Assembly: GCA_023374025.1 (NCBI GenBank)
Contig: SIJG01000076.1
Coordinates: forward strand, 352,552 to 416,551
DNA length: 64,000 nucleotides
Direction: 5' to 3'
Origin: Heterodera schachtii
Taxonomy: Eukaryota > Nematoda > Chromadorea > Rhabditida > Heteroderidae
In this document: one piece after another, positions 1 through 11,646 of the stretch
Layout: each line of letters begins with the position of its first letter
How positions within the stretch are numbered: position 1 is the first letter of the stretch
Made by a program: the position numbers and the translations under genes
Notes under the pieces: model-generated
Databases searched by the model: none
What the model was told of the DNA's origin: nothing
Seen by the model: the letters and a program-made list of their open reading frames with translations, nothing else

Positions 1-860
1 GTACCATCGACAGTATTAACAAAATGGATATCGGATCCGTGTTCCCCGACCCATAAAACCTCCTTAAACATATTTCACGACTTTTTAAAACAAAAATTTT
101 TTCTGTACTTTACAGTTATCTGAGTCCAGATTTCAAAATTTTTTTGTTGTTGAAATAAGCTTGTTTTAGGGCTTTTTAGGGTCGGATAAACTGATTCCGG
201 CATCAATTTTCGCCCAATTCGGATGCCGAACCCGGATTCGAACAAAAATCGAAAATATTACAAAAATTCACGTTTAGTGAATAAAATTGATTTTAAGGGG
301 TTTTCAGGGTCATGAAATCCGATTCTGGCATCAATTTTGACTCAATTCGACTCCCGAACCCGAATTCGAACAAAACGTCTAAATCCATTCTTAAACAAAA
401 TTCACATTTTATATACAAAATTGAGTCGTGGCCTTTTTTTGGTTATGCGAGTCGTCGTCGTGGCATTTTTTAGTTATGCGAGTCGGCGTCGTGGCATTTT
501 TTGGTTATGCGAGTCGTCGTCATGGCATTTTTTGGTTATACGAGTCGTCGTCGTGTCATTTTTTGGTTATTCGAGTCGGCGTCGTGGCATTTTTTGGTTA
601 TGCGAATCGTCATAGTGGCTTTTGTTATACGAGTCGTCGTCGTGGCATAGTGAAGCGATTGTTGTATAAAATGTGAATTTTTTTTGAAAATGGATTTTGA
701 TTTTTTTGTTCGAACCCGGGTTCGTGATTAGAATTGGGCGAAAATAGATGCCGGAATCTGTTTCCCCGAGCCTGAAAACCCCTAAAACAAGCTTATTTGA
801 AAATTTTTTTTTTCAAATCTGGACGCGGATAAACGTAAAGTACCAAATTTTTTCTTTCAA
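1..860. repeat. Foldback repeat with central tandem array
   Basis: Two inverted arms, roughly 100-400 and 680-850, share the motifs CCGAACCCGGATTCGAACAA and TAAAACAAGCTTATT. Between them, 430-655 is a tandem array of about 31 bp units of the type CGAGTCGTCGTCGTGGCATT plus TTTTGGTTATG, about seven copies. Open frames across the array are repeat artefacts. The same arm family recurs at 2250-2460, 4370-4770, 11930-12110 with 12770-12840, 33990-34140 and 62280-62590. The left boundary may lie outside the window. I see no gene here. Confidence 0.75.
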
Positions 861-1130
861 AAAGATGGCCCACCATCTATATTACCAGTAGCTTCTAAAC
901 ATTAACTTTCGAATGATACAAATGTTTGATTTGGATGACATAGAAAAAAGTTAAAATCCAAAAACTGGGGCTGGCGCCGAACACGGCGTTCTGAGTTCGA
1001 ATGTCTAACACTTTTTAAATATTTTTGTAAATTTCAAAAAAATTCTGACGCGTGCAGAACCATCCAATTCCTTCCCAAAAATTCTATTTATCCATCATTA
1101 TTTTATAATAGATTACATATTTTATTCAAT
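860..1130. repeat. Half of a MULE-like foldback element
   Basis: At 897-955 it carries the core CTTTCGAATGATACAAA followed by TTGATTTGGATGACA, shared with the MULE-like elements at 43.1, 53.1 and 54.8 kb, then a GGCGCCGAAC end motif near 975. Only one arm is present, so it is a truncated copy. Nothing coding is visible. Confidence 0.5.
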
Positions 1131-1229
1131 CACAAAACTACTTCTAAATGCAACCAATCAACATCAGAAGAGAAGCATTCTCCTGCAAGTAATGCGGATA
1201 ATGCATTAATTTCATTATTTTTCATTCTT

Positions 1230-2171
1230 ATTTAAGCCGTAGGGGTTGCACTCATCAATGTGCAACGTACCGCAAGTTCCGTGCCCATTTGATCTTCCAT
1301 CACCGAGAAGCTCCGCTAAAAATCAATCGAAGAGGAACCGAGTATCCGGGCGAATGTATCAGTGTGCAAAGGATGCTGAACGAGCAGGACATCCCGACTG
1401 AAGGCAAATATATTTTATAAACATAAAAAAGTCATATTCATATAGGAGAGCTTTACACTGTGAAAGCGAAAGATCAAAGCCGGGCAGTGTTCACATTAGT
1501 GGGAAAAAAATTACGACCCTGTCACAGAGGTTAATCTGTTTTTTTACTGCTTTATATGAATCAGTACACATTTAGGCTGCTTATGGCAACACTTTTTTTG
1601 AGGCAGTGTTTGCATTTGATTCGGCGACAACCGACAATTTTTTGTGGTGCTGGTGGATTTGAGTGACGGCGAAATTCATGGCGTTGGAGGACTGCCAGAA
1701 AAAGTCGCTGCAGCGAAAGTAGCAGCAATGAAATATGTTGTCATGTCGGAGGACAATCGAATGGAATGGCAGCAAATTTTGACCAATATGGCAAGGCAAT
1801 AAATATTGATTGTTTATGTTTTATGCGATTGTTCTATGATCATCTCATTGGTTAATAAATAGTGCTAATCATTTATGGTTACCTCACTCGAAAAAGTGCA
1901 GCATTTGACCATGTTGATCAAAATTTCAAAAAATTTAAGATTTTCAAAATCAATGGTAAAATCAATGATTTTTGCAAATCTGACATCATATTCGTGATCA
2001 AAAGCCCCGAAAAATCCAGGGTTGGACTTATAATAGCAGAAAAATATTTTTTTTAGGTGGAGCCCAGATTCTCCAGTATTACCCAAACCGGAACTGCAAG
2101 TAGCCATTGACGAAGTGGAACCCCTTTATGTGGAAAATTTTGAACAGCTCATTGAAAACGTGCTTGTTTGA
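1230..2171 (+). pseudogene. Decayed Lon-protease-like gene, copy 1
   Basis: Around 1660-1800 one frame reads LVDLSDGEIHGVGG then LPEKVAAAKVAAMKYVVMS and EDNRMEWQ. This matches the conserved end of the Lon (S16) proteolytic domain, whose usual form is TGE-(x)-GGLKEK-LLAA-(x)-IIP-EN. A final exon at about 2057-2171 gives YVENFEQLIENVLV then stop, fitting the Lon C-terminus. Upstream pieces (1300-1400 and 1445-1530) lie in different frames with stops between them, and no segment with the catalytic serine is visible. It is paralogous to 13060-13650, which has the same ending (FVENINQLIQEVLV). I read it as an inactive remnant. The family call rests on motif recognition only. Confidence 0.45.
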
Positions 2172-2512
2172 CATTTACATTATCAACATTTTTTTTGCTA
2201 TACAAAAATAACGGTACTTTTCTGTTTTGTGCCCCCCCTGAAATTTTCAAATAAAAAGTCATTTCTAGGGTAATTTGGGGCGCTGATCACGAATATGACA
2301 TTTATTTTTCAAAATTCTGAATTCGACCGGAATTCGAACAAAAATTCGCAAATTACACGGAAAACCTATTTCTAGGGATTTTCGAGGTCGCTGAAAACGG
2401 TTATGACATCCATTTTGTCCAAATTCCAAAACCCGACAAAAAGGAAATTTAATTCTCCACAAAATTCAAAATATATATAAAAAGTTTCTTTTTGCTTATT
2501 GCGTTAAAAAAC
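2172..2512. repeat. Foldback-family fragment
   Basis: The stretch 2250-2460 holds one arm of the repeat family with CCGGAATTCGAACAAAAA and GATCACGAATATGACATT boxes seen at 1-860 and 4370-4770. No gene seen. Confidence 0.5.
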
Positions 2513-2971
2513 CGTGCCAGGTGATTTCGACAGTGGTTGATTTCGACAGTGAGTGATTTCGACAGTGTGATTTCGACAATGATTGATCTCGACAGTGAGT
2601 GATTTCGACAGTGAACTATTTCGCTTTTTTTCACTGTCTGCGTGTGATTTCGACAGTGAGTGATTTCGACAGTGTGATTTCGACAATGATTGATCTCGAC
2701 AGTGAGTGATTTCGACAGTGAACTATTTCGCTTTTTTTCACTGTCTGCGTGTGATTTCGACAACGAGTGAATTCGACAATGATTGATTTCGACAGTATCA
2801 GAAAAATTGTGAATTCGACAGAGATTGATTTCGACAGTACCGGTAAATTAAAAAAAAACACGAGTATATGAAAAATTGGAGCCTAAAATGAAGTGATATA
2901 GTGGTGGAAAAAAGTCTTGACTTAAGATGACTAAAAATTTGTAAAATTTTAAATTTCGACTGAAAATTTAG

Positions 2972-3624
2972 GGCAATGGTGTGGAATTGCGGTCCCGACG
3001 AAAAAAAATGTTAAAAATTTCGCATCTATTTTTTCTAGGCTTAAAAATGGCGCTGATAATGAATCTGAACTCAGATTTTGAAAATCAATGATTTTTATCT
3101 ATGATTTTTCATCAACTACTTGATTTTTCTCGATTGTTTACATTATTTTAAAAAAAGTTTAGCAATGAATTTGGGGTTAAAAAAAATTCTGATCATGAAT
3201 CTGAGCTCTAATTATGCATGAACCTTCATTTTGTCTATGATTTTTCATCAAGTGTCATAAAAAAATAAACCGCAGCCAAGCGGACTCGAACCTCCGACCC
3301 CCGTCTCATATGACCCCTAGCGATTAATAATTAAATTTCAAAAAATCGTAAAAAATTGAAAACTTTACTTTTCCATACATTCAATAGCTCATTCGAAAGC
3401 TCTTTTTAGGCTCTACGATATCTGTATATGAGTTTTTACGACTGACTAATTTTCTTAAAATTTTTGAAAAAATCAAGTAGTTGATGAAAAATCATAGATA
3501 AAAATCATTGATTTTCAAAATCTGAGTTCAGATTCATTATCAGCGCCATTTTTAAGCCTAGAAAAAATAGATGCGAAATTTTTAACATTTTTTTTCGTCG
3601 GGACCGCAATTCCACACCATTGCC
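2972..3624. mobile_element. hAT-like MITE, GGCAAAGGTG family (nested copy)
   Basis: Inverted ends GGCAATGGTGTGGAATTGCG and CGCAATTCCACACCATTGCC extend over about 150 bp per side. Exact 8-bp duplication AAATTTAG lies at 2964-2971 and 3625-3632. The loop (3270-3320) contains, on the minus strand, GGTTCGAGTCC, resembling a tRNA T-arm or Pol III B box. Same family as 10233-10864 and the arms at 30.03-30.83 kb. Confidence 0.85.
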
Positions 3625-4048
3625 AAATTTAGCACACCACAATATTTCATCCCCTTGAATAAATCGCCTGTTCAGACTACCCAAAAAAGGGGCGGAAAAA
3701 AGTCTTGACTCAAACATGAAAAACTATCTCATAGTTCATATAAAAATCTGAGATAATTCATGCTTGCTTGTCTTTTGATCTTCATCAAAAAATTCTTTTA
3801 CCCCAACTTGATCAGATCATTCCTTCATGGTGATCGGGACACCTACGTTGAAAATCGGCTGAAATTTTAGAAAAAAAAGTTCATAGGGAGTTGGGAAAAT
3901 TTCCAGGTAAATTTTTAATAAGCTCCTTTTAAAGAGCACAAAATTTACTACCGAATTTTCTTTGGAATGGTAGGGCTACGACTTGTACATAAAAAGTTAT
4001 ACTTGGTATTGAAATAATTGTGAAAAATTATAAATGAATGGTGGGTGA

Positions 4049-4161
4049 CAGGGATGGCACGGAATTCTGACATTTTTGGGGTCGGAATTCTGATTTCCGA
4101 CATTTTTGGGGTCGGAATTCTGATTTCCGAAAATTTTTGGGGCCTCGGAATGCCATCCCTG
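4049..4161. mobile_element. 113-bp hAT-like MITE
   Basis: Ends CAGGGATGGCACGGAATTC and GGAATGCCATCCCTG are inverted. The 8-bp duplication GTGGGTGA is exact (4041-4048 and 4162-4169). The interior is a short tandem repeat of GGAATTCTGA and ATTTTTGGGGTC. It lies inside 2513-4353. Confidence 0.85.
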
Positions 4162-4361
4162 GTGGGTGACATGGAGAGCAAAATCACGATCCACAAGACC
4201 CTTCAAAGATTTTGAAAATCGTAATCCTAAATTTATCTTTGAACGTGCTCATACCACTTCATTTTAGGCTCCAATTTTTCATATACTCGTGTTTTTTTTT
4301 AATTTACCGGTACTGTCGAAATCAACCACTGTCGAAATCACATACATAGCACCTAAAAAAC

Positions 4362-5928
4362 GGTACTTTTTCACTTTACGCCACATAAAAAATTTTTTTT
4401 TTTTTTTTAGATTTTTTATTTTCCGAGGTTTTCGGGATCACTGATCACGAATATGACATTCATTTCGAACAATTCCGAAACCCGGACCCTAATTCGAACA
4501 AAAAGATGAAAATTCAATTTTAGAATTTCGGAAATTTCAATTTTAAAATTCCGCTTTTAGTTTAAAAATGGTTTAATGACTTTTATTGCATGAGTGGAAG
4601 CTTTCAGTTTATTTCCATATGTTTAAGTCCTTTTTTGACGAAAAATTGAGAATTTTGAAAAATTTAGGTTTTCGACTTTTGTTCGAATGCGAGTCCGGGT
4701 TTCGGAATTGTTCGAAATGAATGTCATATTGGTGATCAGCGACTCCGAAAAACCCGGAAAACAAAATAAAAACATTTGCTCCGTCTTCGCATGCTCCCTT
4801 TTGCGAAATTTTTGCTTTAAATGATTATTTCTTTTGGTACCGAAGTGTCCACTTTCACTGGGACTCAGTTGTCCTAGTGCTTAGATGGCATTGGTTCGAA
4901 TTTATACCTTGTTTTTTAGACTGAGCTGAGCAAGAGCTTTCGAATGATACCAAATTTGTGCGAATTTGATCATTTTAAAGGGTCAGGCCCCCCTTTTCAT
5001 TCAAATTTTCTAATTTAAACCGGTTAAAAAACCGATTTTTTGGCATTTCCGCAACTGGAGACCTATTTTTTCGTGCATAGCTCGTCGAGACGAATCCATT
5101 GGTATCATTTGACCCTTTTTTTCACGGGGCGTTCACTATAGTTCACCCGTGGTGGTGTACTACTCGAGAACCGCGTAGTGACAAACAGCAACAACAATTT
5201 TTTCCTGTGACACTCAAAAAACCCAAATGCTGTTTCGGCGGTTCCTGTTGCTGAAAGGAATTGAATTTGGGCCTTGGATTATTTGAGCAATTTTTTCGTA
5301 GGAAAGACCCTTCTGATGTGTATTATCTATTTTAAAACTGGTTATTTCAAGGTCGCTCTGACCATGGCCATTTTATGAGTTTTTTGAAAAAACAAAAATT
5401 CGAAAAATTCAAATTCGAACTAATAAAGGGCTCTTTATATTAAGTTATAATTCAGAACCATGGAATCATAATCAGCGACAAATAAAGCAGTCGGAAAATG
5501 CACTAGAACAGCCCTTTTAGGACACCAAAAATTTTGTCAAAAAGGAGGGCATCATCAGTACCATTAGCCAAATGAAAATGCCTTTTTAACCCATTTTCCA
5601 ATTTCACCTGAGTCGGCATCGGTTGGTGCTGCTGAATCGGCTGTGGCGGCTGCTGTGGTGGGGGGGGGGGGGGTTGGAATTGGGACAGTATTTAGGTAAT
5701 AAAACGATAAATCAATAGGGTACCGAAACATTGTTTTTTGTACAGATCAGAGTCGGGTAATACCATTCAGAACCCGGTGGTATCAGATAATTTACCAATT
5801 TTTCAATCAGTAACATATAAATGAGTTAGCTTTTAGCAATTTTGGTTGGATGTGGGCTCTTATTCAGGCAAATGTCCACGAACAAATCTTTTAAACTCTT
5901 TGGTGTTTTATAAAATAAACTTGTAAAC
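4362..5928. repeat. Intergenic repeats; possible Q/P-rich exon
   Basis: 4400-4770 is a foldback whose arms share GAATATGACATTCATTTCG. 4900-5120 contains MULE-like core boxes (GAGCTTTCGAATGATACC at 4938, ATTGGTATCATTTG near 5100). On the minus strand 5675 to 5615 reads QQPPQPIQQHQPMPTQ and ends in a CAG|GTGAAA donor, next to a run of 13 C. It could be one exon of a Gln/Pro-rich protein, but no partner exon was found. The rest shows nothing recognisable. Confidence 0.35.
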
Positions 5929-6649
5929 CTTGAAATTCTTTTGGATTTGGTTGGTCAAAGAGCCGGGCGTAAAACGGCCAACGATTGGAGTGGCACCGAT
6001 GTGAGCGGCGAACTGAAAAAAGACGAAAAGTTATTATAGAAAAAACATTATATTGACTGAGAGATGCCAAAGATCGCACAAATCGCATGATTTTTGGTTT
6101 TTGGGAAAGCATAAAAATGAGCAAATTGTGCGACTTAAAAAGTCGTCGCTTTTAAGCCCTTTTGGTTCGCAAATTGTTTTCGTTACGGATTTTCGGTTCC
6201 GTGTTCGAAATAGAATCGCTTTCATTCCATCCCTTTGCCCATAAAATTGGCAAAACCTTGAGCACAGCGCGTTGGGCGTACGGCTGGGCAGAGACGACCA
6301 CAACATCGGACGGATTTTCAATGGCCGCGATGGCACGGGCAGCGAACAACAGTTTCTCCCACGTTTTGCGAATGTTGATGATGTGAATACCTTAATACGG
6401 AGGTGGAAGGGATAGTCTTTTATTGTATTTTTAAGATTTTGTACTCGGCAAAATTTGGTAGGCACTACAAAGTAAAAGTTTCAGAAATCAGTTTTTGAGT
6501 TTAAGGTGTAAAAAGTAAAAAGATAAACCGTCTGATCGACGCTTCCACACATAATGCTCCATTTTTGTAGTCCATCTTTTTGGTGCCGATGTGCGAGGCA
6601 CACAAAAATTTCATTGCGTCATCTTGAAGACGTCAAGACTGCTTGACAT
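5929..6649 (-). pseudogene. Ribosomal protein SA (uS2) pseudogene, 3' truncated
   Basis: Three exons can be read: 6649-6529, 6390-6257 and 6012-5929. They encode the N-terminal half of RPSA/uS2: KFLCASHIGTKKMDY, then [40 protein letters not shown], and [20 protein letters not shown]. Splice phases match (phase 1, then 0), and introns are retained, so it is not a retrocopy. Exon 1 is broken twice: frame is lost after the start near 6620 (LDVFKM then stop), and an extra A near 6555-6560 shifts MEHYVWKRRSDG out of frame. The exons for the rest of the domain (EPRLLVV onward) are absent downstream. It is most likely a duplicated, decayed copy. Single-base errors could explain the shifts but not the missing 3' half. 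Confidence 0.75.
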
Positions 6650-7261
6650 GTTGAAGGCAGAAAATAAGTCGTATAATCTGAAACAAGTGTATTGTTAGTA
6701 GATTCAGTTCAGAAAATTTGGCGTGTCGGGATCTTTGGGAAAGAATTTTCAAGAAATTTGAATATTGGAAAAGGGAAAAGACATGATGGAGGATGAACTA
6801 TTTAAATACCCCAAAATAAGCAGGGGAATTCGGAATTACTAAGAGGGAGTAGTCTTGGTACATTTTGTACAGTTGCTCTACACATCGAGCCATCAAAAAC
6901 AAAACCAAGAAATGAATTAGGTAATGGAGGAGACAGAAGGATGGATAGGGAAAGAGAGAGAGTGAGCAGAGAAAAATACTTGTTATTTGCGCGCTAATTC
7001 AAAAATTAAGTGCCTTTTTGCTACATATGCTGCTTTATGGTCGCGCTTCACCCTCCCATTAAATTCAACAATCTTCATGTTATAAAACACTTTTTAAACT
7101 GAGCTTTTTTAACAAATGCTAATTGTAAGCAATTTGGCGAATATGAAAAAAGTACTTACGTAAATTTATTTAAATGGTATAAAATAAAATTGTCGAGAAG
7201 AGTAAAAGAAAAAAATGAGGTGATGCATCATCGTCCATCATCATTCGCTTTCTTTTCGGCA
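6650..7261. other. Intergenic stretch, AT- and GA-rich
   Basis: Contains a purine-rich run near 6920-6975 and AT-rich spacer. From about 7070 it is the downstream side of the block duplicated at 15548-16070. No coding exon, RNA gene or foldback was recognised. Confidence 0.5.
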
Positions 7262-10200
7262 TCATTTCGCTTTTCCGCCGCCGGTCGGAAAAGAGGCGGG
7301 CCTTTTGCTGCTGCTGTGTTGGTGTTGCTCCTGCTGCTGTTGTTGCTGAACCATCTTCTTCCGGCGCTGCTCTAGCACCGCCTGGTGATCGCCTTCAAAT
7401 TGGACAAAAAATAATTTTAAAATCCATTAAAAAATGGAGTTTGCTTTTTGTTCATGTCACACCCTCAAAAAACCCAAGGTATATTTAGGGATGAATTTGT
7501 AATAGTGATACTTCAAAACACTTTTCTTTTTTGGGGCCTAGAATCGGATTCGAAATTTTTCAGTCTTTTCGAAGACGTGAGGCCTAATTATAAGATTTAA
7601 ATTTTGTTTGCGGTTGAAAGTGCAAGAAAACAAATTAAAAAACTTAGAAAAATTTTTTTCAATTAATAATTTTTTTTTCGGGAGGGGGGTGGATAAGCGG
7701 TAAAGAGAAGAACTGCTTCCGGGTCTTTTTAGAAGCCAGTAAAGGGCGATATTATCACCCCGTCCGTCCCTCTCTCACCCAATGCGTCGTAAAAGTCGTC
7801 GGCAGCGAACGCGTTCGGGTCGTACACGGCACGGGCGAAGCAGGTGCCCTTCTCGTCGATGCCGTACGCGTTGCGCAACGCCTCGTAAAGTGCCGGGTTG
7901 ATGTAGTCCTTGCGCCGTTTGATGCTCGCGTGCATGTCCACGCCGCGCTCCTTCTTCTCGAAAAAAGCGACGAAGCGTTGCTGAAATGAAACTTTTTCAA
8001 TTATTATTTCGGAAACGCAAAAAAATTTATAAATTTAAACTAAAAACTAGGCGTACTTTTTCATTTCACACTCGCCGTTTCATCAATTTTTTTAAATTTC
8101 AAAACATTGAAATTTTTTAACTTGTTTTATAGCAAGTAAAAACCAGCATAGTATGAAAAAAAAATTTTTTTTTTTTGGTTTTTCCATCATTATAAAAATT
8201 TTCCTTAATTTGTTTTTATATAAAAATCGACTCAAATCCGCAAAATTGTTCATTTTGGGTCAAAGGCAGCAAATAATTTTGAAATATTTGTTTCCTCTCA
8301 TACATATACAAGGGGTGTCTCGAGACACCCCCCCCCTCGTCGTAAGAGGCCTCGGACACCCCCCCCCCCCCCCTCGTTCGTCGTAAGGGGGGCGGCTGTA
8401 AAAAAGGGAGGGGGCGTCGTAGAGCGGGTGGGCCGTCGTGGAGGGGGGGGGGTCGTTAACGAAGGAGGAAAATTAAAAATTTGCACAATTTTCTTAGCGA
8501 AATTCATAGAAAATTCAAAAAAATTTTCGGCGGCGCCTATCGGCACCGCCGAACCCCCCTGGCCCCAACAAAGTTTTTAAAAAACCACGCCGCCAAAAAA
8601 AATGGGTTTTTAAAACAAAGAAGTCGAAGTCGTCGACTTCCCAAAAAATCGCAAAATTTGGCAGTTATTGGTGAAAACCTCTTAACAAATTGGCACTCGA
8701 ATTTTCAAAATTTTCCCCGGCGGCGCCTATCGGCACCGCCGGCCCCCCTGTTCCCGAAAATTTTTTTGGAAAAAGCGCGCCGAAAAAAAATAGTTTTTGA
8801 AAAGCAAAAAAAAAAAAAAAAGGTCGTCGCTGGAGAACAATTTGGACCTTCGTATGAAAATTCGGTCCCGAGACACCCCCCTGTCCCAATCGTCCGTCGT
8901 ATGGCCCTTGGTCTGAGACACCCCTTGTATATGTATGTTTCCTCTACGAAAAAAAAGAAAAATACCGCATTTTGGGCCGAAGCAAAAAAAAAAAAAGAGT
9001 TTTTCTATCGGAATTCGATTTTTTTTTAAAAACGCCTCGTTTTTTCTAAGCCTTTGCACACCTTAACGCCCCACAAAAACCCAAAATTTCCATGTTTGCG
9101 TCCAACAAACCGCCAATTCGGGGTCGCACTCGCCGCGCGGAGAGGGCGGCAAGTCGCGGTGCTGAATGGCATCGGCCGACGACTCGGTCGCCATGTCTTC
9201 ATCCATCGGCTCGTCCGCCGAGCACACCGACCGGGGCGTGTAGCCGGGGCCCGGCGTTGAACCGCCGCCGCCACTGCTGCCGCCGACGTCGAGCATGGCG
9301 GAATCCTTGAAAACCAATTTAAATTGAGAAAAAGAATTTGTTTTAAAGTTAAATGGTGTAATGAAAAAAAAATTTTCTGAATCGCCAGAAATACAAAAAA
9401 ATTTTTTGAAAAATTGTTGTTTTCTGAATTTTCTTAATAAAAATTTTTTCGAATTAGGCTAATAGCACTTGCACAGGTATCAATTTAAGAAATATTTCAT
9501 TTTTTTTGGAATTTTCTCATTAAATGCTACAAAACTTGCCCAAACATTGAGGAGTGGGTGGGTAATTTCAAATTAAATTTTTCATCATTCCCATCAAAAA
9601 TTGCTGAAAATTTACCGAAAATTTGGCCCCTTTCTCCAGCAACAGGTCCAACTCCTCCTCCTCCTCCTCGTCGTCCTCATCGTTCCGCCGTCGTTCACTA
9701 CCAAACACGTCCGCCTCGTCGTCGTCCTCGTCGAACATGTCCGACTGCCGCCGCGGGGGACGCGGCTCCTCCAACGGCACCGCTTCCGTCGGCACCGCCG
9801 CAAGCGCTGACAACGAAGACGATGAAGACAATTGGCCAGCAAGGCCTGGCAAATAAATGAAATTTTTGTATTTTTTAAAATTATAACTGCCAATAGCCCC
9901 CCCCCCCCCCCCTCCCGATGGCGGCCATTTTAAATTTTTCATTTCTATCGAGATTTTCACTTTTTTCAAAAATGCCAATTCGAAAAATTTTGCCAATCTT
10001 TTTCACCCAGGCCCTTTAAAATTTACGGCCTTTGAGGGGTGGGGGGTACCCACTGGAAAAAAATGATTTCCGCAAATTTTACAGGATTTTTTTCATTTTT
10101 AAAAAAATTTGCCCTCTTCGGTAGGGTTGGGGTGCCACACGCCGTGTACCCCACAGACCCCTTGGGAACATCCCGTGCCTGAGTTTTGCCCATTCTCATA

Positions 10201-11040
10201 CAGTCGTTAAGACTTGCGGCATCCTGGAAGCGGGCAAAGGTGTAGAATTGTGGTCCCGACGGAAAATAAACTTTAAAATTTTATTTTTGTTCTTTCTGGG
10301 GTGAAAAAATGTGCTGATTACGAATCTGAGCTCAGATTTTGTAAAATCACTGATTTTGTCTTTGATTTTTTATCAAGTACTTGATTTTTTCCGAAAACTA
10401 AGAAAATTAATCGGGCGCAATAAACTTATACACAGAATTTGTAGAGCTCAAAAAGAGCTTTCATTGAATGACTGGATAAGTTAAGTTGTTCATTTTTTAC
10501 GATTTTTATAAATTTGATTACTGGCCCTTACGGGTCATGTGAGACGGGGTCTGGGGTTCGAGCCCGCTTGGCAGCAGTTTATTATGTTGTGAGAATTGAT
10601 GAAAAATCATAGACAAAATGATGCCTTTTGCAAAATCTGAGTTCATATTCGTTATTAGAACATTTTTTCACCACAAATTCTTGAAAAGAAAATTTAAAAA
10701 ATTTTGAAAAAAATCAAGTACCTGATAAAAATCAAAGATAAAATCAGTGATTTTACAAAATCTGAGCTCAGATTCGTAATCAGCACATTTTTTCACCCCA
10801 GAAAGAACAAAAATAAAATTTTTAAGTTTATTTTCCGTCGGGACCACAATTCTACACCTTTGCCTGGAAGCGTGCCCGGCTGACTCGACCCGTGCCACCC
10901 TGGCCCAAATACCCACCCCCATTTCCTCGCTGTTTCTGCTCCTCCCGCGGTTGTTGATCAGGTTCAGATTGGCCATGTCGGCTTTGCTGGTGCTGCCCCT
11001 CCTCGTCACTGTCCGAGCCGTAGGCCAACAAAGAGTTCAT
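7262..11040 (-). CDS. SAP30BP/HCNGP-like transcriptional regulator or splicing factor
   Basis: Five exons: 11040-10917, 9845-9616, 9305-9111, 7980-7779 and 7392-7262. They total 882 nt (293 residues) with matching phases. The start MNSLLAYGSDSDEE resembles SAP30BP. Exon 2 is acidic (MFDEDDDEADVF and an EEEEEE run). Exon 4 (residues about 183-250) is the HCNGP core: RGVDMHASIKRRKDYINP, LYEALRNAYGIDEKG, YDPNAFAADDFYDAL, matching the family's MDMN-(x)-RKKEFRNPSIYEKL-(x)-DP-(x)-YYEAL. The last exon adds AVLEQRRKKM and a Gln-rich tail. SAP30BP is nuclear; it is described as a transcriptional co-regulator and as an RBM17-linked splicing factor. Intron 1 holds the hAT-like element 10233-10864, and intron 3 holds 8299-8937. 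The last exon is duplicated at 15754-15884. Confidence 0.85.
8299..8937. mobile_element. hAT-like foldback element in SAP30BP intron 3
   Basis: Inverted ends CATACATATACAAGGGGTGT and ACACCCCTTGTATATGTATG are perfect, with an exact 8-bp duplication TTTCCTCT (8291-8298 and 8938-8945). The left arm holds C-runs and TCGTCGTAAG-type repeats. Two copies of the GC hairpin GGCGGCGCCTATCGGCACCG lie at about 8528 and 8719, each with a flank (GCGCGCCGAAAAA type) like the dispersed hairpin repeats elsewhere. Long frames here reflect biased composition. Confidence 0.85.
10233..10864. mobile_element. hAT-like MITE, GGCAAAGGTG family, in SAP30BP intron 1
   Basis: Inverted ends GGCAAAGGTGTAGAATTGTG and CACAATTCTACACCTTTGCC, with an exact 8-bp duplication TGGAAGCG (10225-10232 and 10865-10872). 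The central loop near 10540-10570 carries GGGGTTCGAGCCCGCTTGGC, similar to a Pol III B box. The insertion lies 53 bp beyond the exon 1 donor. Confidence 0.9.
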
Positions 11041-11104
11041 TATATTTTTTGCTTAATAAGTCGCTTCTTAAAAAAATGGAAATTTTTGAATTTTTTTTTT
11101 AAAA

Positions 11105-11545
11105 ACCATCCATGGACGGTAAAAAAGAAAAAAAAAGCGGCAATAAATATTTTTATGGATAATTATTGGCGTTCTGTCACATTTACTTTTTATCTTTATT
11201 TCTCTCAATTTTATGTACTATCTCTTCATTTTAATTATGTAAAAACAACATTCAATCGGATACTAAGAACTTTTGTTCTATACTAAAATTTGTTATCAAC
11301 TTTTGATCAATGATAGAAAACAAAAAAGTCTATAATGTTTCAGTATTTTGGTTAAGAATTGCGGCCTAGGATCTTACAAAAATGGGGTGCAAAAAATTTG
11401 CATTTCTTTTTCGCTCATTTTAGCATACTATTTTCATGTCTCTAACATATGAAAAAACACATTGAATGAATTGGCGTTTTGTTTTTACACCAACGATTTT
11501 TCGCCGCTTTTTTTTCTTTTTTACCGTCCATGCATCCCTTATCCC
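11105..11545. mobile_element. Foldback element upstream of the SAP30BP-like gene
   Basis: Inverted ends CATGGACGGTAAAAAAG (about 11112) and CTTTTTTACCGTCCATG (about 11519), continuing into AAGCGG / CCGC. The target duplication is unresolved (only CATC is shared). The interior is AT-rich with no coding frame I trust. It lies within about 80 bp of the gene's start codon, so it may contribute to its upstream region (inference). Confidence 0.55.
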
Positions 11546-11646
11546 TTACTCTGAGGAAGTCCGCCCCTTTCGTCGAGTTAAATTTGTGTGGCGTTTCGTT
11601 TTTGAATAAAAAGAAGGGAACTCTTGGTTAGCATTTTTGTGATAAT

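Larger units (their letters stand above)
2513..4353. mobile_element. Composite hAT-like foldback element with TTCGACA arrays
   Basis: Exact 8-bp direct repeats TAAAAAAC flank it (2505-2512 and 4354-4361). The left arm (2520-2850) is an array of (GT)GATTTCGACAGTGA units arranged as two copies of a block of about 120 bp. The right arm (4310-4345) carries the same motif inverted (ACTGTCGAAATCAACCACTG). Inside, 2840-2900 and 4255-4310 are inverted copies of each other. Two further elements with their own duplications sit within: 2972-3624 and 4049-4161. Size and target duplication fit a non-autonomous hAT-like element. Frames over the arrays are not genes. Confidence 0.7.

Noticed and set aside
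337..676. Open frames over the CGAGTCGTCGTCGTGGCATT array
   Set aside because: They repeat with the 31-bp unit in more than one frame, lie inside a foldback and have no splice or domain evidence.
2449..2861. Three overlapping minus-strand frames rich in SKSxTVEINHCRN
   Set aside because: Produced by the TTCGACAGTGA array; open in several frames at once, as expected from a tandem repeat.
8481..9310. Long open frames up to 182 codons on both strands
   Set aside because: They cross a transposon and GC hairpins within the SAP30BP-like intron, or are off-frame shadows of exon 3.
10540..10575. tRNA gene around GGGTTCGAGCCCGCTTGGC
   Set aside because: The B box lies in a MITE loop and recurs in other copies; no A box or acceptor stem at the right distance.
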